Of a DNA stretch of 42,447 bases, positions 41,785 through 42,447 are shown piece by piece; the stretch's first letter is position 1, and the number at the start of each line of letters is the position of its first letter. Source of the DNA: Bacilli bacterium (GTDB taxonomy: Bacteria; Bacillota_I; Bacilli_A; RF39; UBA660); NCBI GenBank assembly GCA_017525035.1, contig JAFXTH010000017.1:1-42447 (forward strand), read 5' to 3'. The position numbers were made by a program, and so were the translations under genes. Under the pieces are notes generated by a model. That model was not told where the DNA came from and did not search any database. It saw only the letters and a program-made list of their open reading frames with translations.

Positions 41785-42447
41785 ATGAGAGTAGTAGGAG
41801 AAGAAGATTTTAATCGTGGATTTAGATATGTGCAGCCAAGAAAAGATGTAAGAGTTTGGACAATAGCAGATCGTTTTGGTAATTTGTTACTTGAGTGGCA
41901 ACATGGCCATATAAAAACAAAGTTAACTTTAAGTGATATGGAAAGTTATCTTGTTGTTGAAGAAGATGGTAAAACAGATGTTTACTTTTTATTCTCTTCT
42001 AAAGAAAACGGTCGTTCAGTAGCAATTAAATATCCTGAAGGATTAGGGATAAAAGACCTTTTTAATGTTGATTATAAGACATTATTAGCTGTTACAGATG
42101 AAAGTGTTTATTTTATAACTCCAGGAATTCCTGAAAGAAAATCAGATGAGTATGATGCGTTATATCCAAGTAATAATGTATGGGTATACGAAAAGAAAGT
42201 TGAAGCAGAAGGATACCAAACTACAATTTCAGGGCCAATTGATTCTGATGGTAGAGTTGGAGATATTTGCTATGACAAATTCTTTAGAAAACCTAGATAT
42301 GTTGTGAAAACAAAAACATCTATTGGTAGCTATGACATTATTGATACTACTGATGTAGAACAAGAATTAAGAGAAAAACAACAAGAAGACAATAAAAGAA
42401 AAATAGCTAAGGTAAGAGCACTTGTAAAAGATTATAATAAAGGTAGA
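41785..42447 (+). CDS. Unknown protein, 3' truncated by the window end
   Basis: The frame is open for 221 codons from ATG 41785 (site GAGGGGG) to the last base. It begins MRVVGEEDFNRGFRYVQPR, has beta-rich repeats (WTIADRFGNLLLEWQHGH, VVEEDGKTDVYFLF) and ends in a charged, probably coiled-coil stretch (EQELREKQQEDNKRKIAKV). No signal peptide, membrane helix or catalytic motif is visible. I do not recognise the family. Confidence 0.85.
   Translation, partial: MRVVGEEDFNRGFRYVQPRKDVRVWTIADRFGNLLLEWQHGHIKTKLTLSDMESYLVVEEDGKTDVYFLFSSKENGRSVAIKYPEGLGIKDLFNVDYKTLLAVTDESVYFITPGIPERKSDEYDALYPSNNVWVYEKKVEAEGYQTTISGPIDSDGRVGDICYDKFFRKPRYVVKTKTSIGSYDIIDTTDVEQELREKQQEDNKRKIAKVRALVKDYNKGR

Noticed and set aside
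1-42447. Mycoplasma-type genetic code (TGA read as Trp)
   Set aside because: Many genes end in TGA at expected lengths (FtsW fragment, C26 protein, B12 radical SAM) and Trp residues in conserved motifs are TGG.
1-42447. tRNA, rRNA or replication-origin sequences
   Set aside because: I saw no cloverleaf with a conserved T-loop, no rRNA segments and no DnaA-box clusters in the intergenic regions.

Overview
The window is AT-rich DNA with dense, mostly plus-strand genes, strong purine-rich ribosome binding sites, sigma-A type promoters (TTGACA-N17-TATAAT like), U-tailed hairpin terminators and T-box leaders. TGA is a stop codon and Trp is TGG, so this is not the Mycoplasma code. Together with the rpsO-pnp, yceD-rpmF and rimP-nusA-ylxR-infB blocks, archaeal-type ProRS and ValRS, and many Fe-S radical SAM enzymes, this suggests an anaerobic, uncultured, low-GC Bacilli/Mycoplasmatota-like (probably gut) bacterium. 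That taxonomic call is an inference.

Layout. (1) Bases 1 to about 2755 are the right end of a mobile element: a membrane protein, a secreted protein, a tiny ORF and a large-type serine recombinase. The recombinase ends within a few bases of the C-terminal third of a FtsW/RodA/SpoVE gene, so the element has split a cell-wall polymerase gene. (2) 3230-4406: two unrecognised proteins. (3) 4489-9849: a CofE-like gamma-glutamyl ligase, archaeal-type ProRS, and ValRS-1 behind a canonical T-box with a GTA (Val) specifier. (4) 9878-20320: the standout region. A strong promoter drives a short Cys-rich leader ORF whose 3' end runs into a rho-independent terminator. A tight ten-gene operon follows: radical SAM/SPASM, gamma-glutamyl hydrolase-like C26 amidotransferase, PaaK-like adenylating enzyme, SufS/class V PLP enzyme, U32 Fe-S protein, second radical SAM, B12-binding radical SAM, glutamate-cysteine ligase-like enzyme, RimK-like ATP-grasp ligase and a short DAHP synthase. 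(5) 20331-22840: a second full-length ValRS with its own promoter and no T-box. (6) 22876-42447: lipoprotein cyclophilin, a GlyRS with an odd T-box-like leader, a divergent RNB-domain protein, rpsO with a probable S15 leader, pnp, a HExxH peptidase-like protein, tmcAL (minus strand), yceD-rpmF, three paralogous surface proteins, queH, an MBL hydrolase, a short membrane protein, rimP (lacking its C-terminal domain)-nusA-ylxR-comEB-infB, and a partial unknown gene.

How the genes may work together. The operon carries amide-bond formation (two ligases), removal of a gamma-glutamyl group (C26), carboxylate activation (PaaK-like), sulfur or C-S chemistry (PLP class V), and radical and O2-independent chemistry (three radical SAM, U32). 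This fits a small-molecule or modified-amino-acid pathway that uses gamma-glutamyl intermediates. The Cys-codon-rich leader suggests that cysteine supply controls the operon. The neighbouring extra ValRS could be a self-resistance copy if the product mimics valine or valyl-adenylate. These functional links are hypotheses; family assignments rest on motifs read by eye.
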